DNA of 32,861 nucleotides from Salaquimonas sp. (GTDB taxonomy: Bacteria > Pseudomonadota > Alphaproteobacteria > Rhizobiales > Rhizobiaceae): positions 1-32,861 of the forward strand of contig JANQQM010000110.1 in NCBI GenBank assembly GCA_028289365.1, read 5' to 3'. Of this stretch, positions 31,942-32,861 are shown in pieces. The translations under genes were made by a program, and so were the position numbers. Each line of letters starts with the position of its first letter. The first letter of the stretch is position 1. The notes under the pieces were generated by a model, which was not told the DNA's origin, ran no database searches, and saw only the letters and a program-made list of their open reading frames with translations.

Positions 31942-32861
31942 TCACACCTTGAAGCTGACCATTTTCATGATCATCAGATTTCCGGTCACGAGCCAGAACA
32001 GCAATCCGCCGGCAAAATAATAGCTCTCGGTCCAATGCCAGATGCCGCTGTAGTAGAATGGCATGATGGTCAGAAGCGTTATCAGCAGCATGACCGGCAT
32101 GGCGGTCAGGAACATTGCCGACATCCTGCCTTCTGCTGAGATCGCCTTGATCTTGGCTTTCATCTTTTGCCGGTCGCGGATCACCTGGGCGAGGCTTTCG
32201 AGGATTTCCCGCAAGTTTCCGCCGGTCGTCGACTGAATCGAGACGGAAGAAACCAGCAGCGGCAAATCGCCATGGCCGACGCGTTGGTACATGTTGAGCA
32301 ACGCGGTCACCAGATCGGAACCATAGGTCACCTCGTCGGCGACCATCCCGAATTCAGAACCGATTGGATCCGGCATTTCGCGTGCCACCATGGAAATTGC
32401 CACGGGCACCGGGTGGCCCGCCTTCAGGCTTCGGGTAATGAGATCAATTGCTTCGGGCAGTTGTTTGCCGAAATTGTTCAGTTTCTTCTTTCTGCGCGTT
32501 CGCAGATAGATGTAGGGAATCAGCAATGCCACCACCGGAATGGACAGGGCGGTAATCTGAATGGAGAAAGTCAGAAACAGGATTGCCGATAGTGAAACCG
32601 CCACATAGGTCAGCCAGATACCGAAGATGCGCCCCAGGCCAATGGTCAATCCAGATTGGATGATCAGCTGGTTGAGCCAGGCGATCGGCAGGATCATGTT
32701 GCCGTCTGCATCCATGCCGCGTTCTTTTCGCAGCTGGACGAGCACATCCTTCTGGCTCAGCGAATTTTCCGAGGTGCGCATCCGCCGGTTGATGCGTTTC
32801 CGGGCGCCGTCATTGCCGGCAAAGAGCACGTAGCCAGCTTCCGCGAATAACACCGCGGAAA
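31942..32861 (-). CDS. tadB: Tad pilus inner-membrane platform protein TadB (start outside window)
   Basis: At least 306 residues of a GspF-domain protein, still open at the right edge of the window, so its start is outside. Helices at about residues 80-115 (VAVSLSAILFLTF and following) and 248-295, with the conserved cytoplasmic part LPEAIDLITRSLKAGHPVPVAISMVAREM and TTGGNLREILESLAQVIRDR (a TadB signature). It pairs with TadC in the Flp/Tad pilus platform. A GTG at 32853 is available but is probably internal, since the upstream codons stay in frame. The order tadB-tadC-tadD on the reverse strand implies tadA and earlier tad genes lie beyond the right edge. Confidence 0.93.
   Translation of the reverse strand, partial: SAVLFAEAGYVLFAGNDGARKRINRRMRTSENSLSQKDVLVQLRKERGMDADGNMILPIAWLNQLIIQSGLTIGLGRIFGIWLTYVAVSLSAILFLTFSIQITALSIPVVALLIPYIYLRTRRKKKLNNFGKQLPEAIDLITRSLKAGHPVPVAISMVAREMPDPIGSEFGMVADEVTYGSDLVTALLNMYQRVGHGDLPLLVSSVSIQSTTGGNLREILESLAQVIRDRQKMKAKIKAISAEGRMSAMFLTAMPVMLLITLLTIMPFYYSGIWHWTESYYFAGGLLFWLVTGNLMIMKMVSFKV

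Noticed and set aside
1-32861. CRISPR arrays, tRNA or rRNA genes, insertion sequences, prophage or integrase genes
   Set aside because: No regularly spaced direct repeats, no cloverleaf or rRNA sequence, and no transposase or integrase reading frames were noticed anywhere in the window.

Overview
The window is a stretch of an alphaproteobacterial chromosome of moderate GC content, probably from a free-living, possibly marine organism. The grounds are: P. denitrificans-type cobalamin genes (cobN, cobW, cobO, fused cobL), the CbtB/CbtA cobalt transporter, a DUF4212/SSS symporter pair and a Tad pilus locus. The genus cannot be fixed by eye. About 24 kb (3.6-29.2 kb) is one large vitamin B12 (adenosylcobalamin) biosynthesis locus.

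Layout. 0-3.1 kb: the end of a DUF971 gene, an unknown gene in reverse, then the two-gene sodium/solute symporter (DUF4212 small subunit plus VC_2705-type large subunit) closed by a terminator-like hairpin. 3.2-5.1 kb: a YggT-like membrane protein and cobQ. 5.18-5.37 kb: a clear cobalamin riboswitch. 5.4-12.4 kb: cbtB, cbtA, cobU/cobP, cobW, cobN, cobO (cobalt uptake, GTP-dependent tail activation, cobalt delivery and chelation, adenosylation). 12.6-13.0 kb: a TerB-fold protein. 13.0-13.3 kb: a gene-free, apparently structured leader. 13.3-19.9 kb: a tightly overlapped run of a small His-rich membrane protein, cbiX, cobH, cobL, cobI, a cbiG-cobJ fusion and cobM. 20.0-20.9 kb: two unknown genes. 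20.9-22.6 kb: cobK and cbiD in reverse. 22.7-26.9 kb: cobA, cobB, cobC and cbiB forward, divergent from cbiD. 26.8-29.2 kb: a ribazole-phosphatase-like gene, cobS and cobT in reverse. 29.3-30.2 kb: an EamA transporter. 30.2-32.9 kb: tadD-like, tadC and tadB in reverse, tadB running off the window.

How they work together. CobA makes precorrin-2. CobI, CbiG-CobJ, CobM, CbiD, CobK, CobL and CobH build the contracted, methylated ring. CobB and CobQ amidate it, CobO adenosylates it, CobC and CbiB supply and attach the aminopropanol arm, CobU activates it, CobT makes the alpha-ribazole phosphate, and CobS with the phosphatase joins and finishes the molecule. CbtBA, CobW, CobN, CbiX and the His-rich small protein deal with cobalt.

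The most notable biology is that the locus mixes early-cobalt ('anaerobic') enzymes (CbiX, CbiG, CbiD) with the late-cobalt ('aerobic') chelatase subunit CobN and its partner CobW. CobG, CobZ, CobF, CobS/CobT chelatase subunits, a precorrin-2 dehydrogenase and BluB are not in the window. Other points of interest are His-rich segments in four cobalt-handling proteins, a candidate second leader RNA ahead of the cbiX block, an EF-hand-like loop in the symporter, and several unrecognised proteins embedded in the locus.
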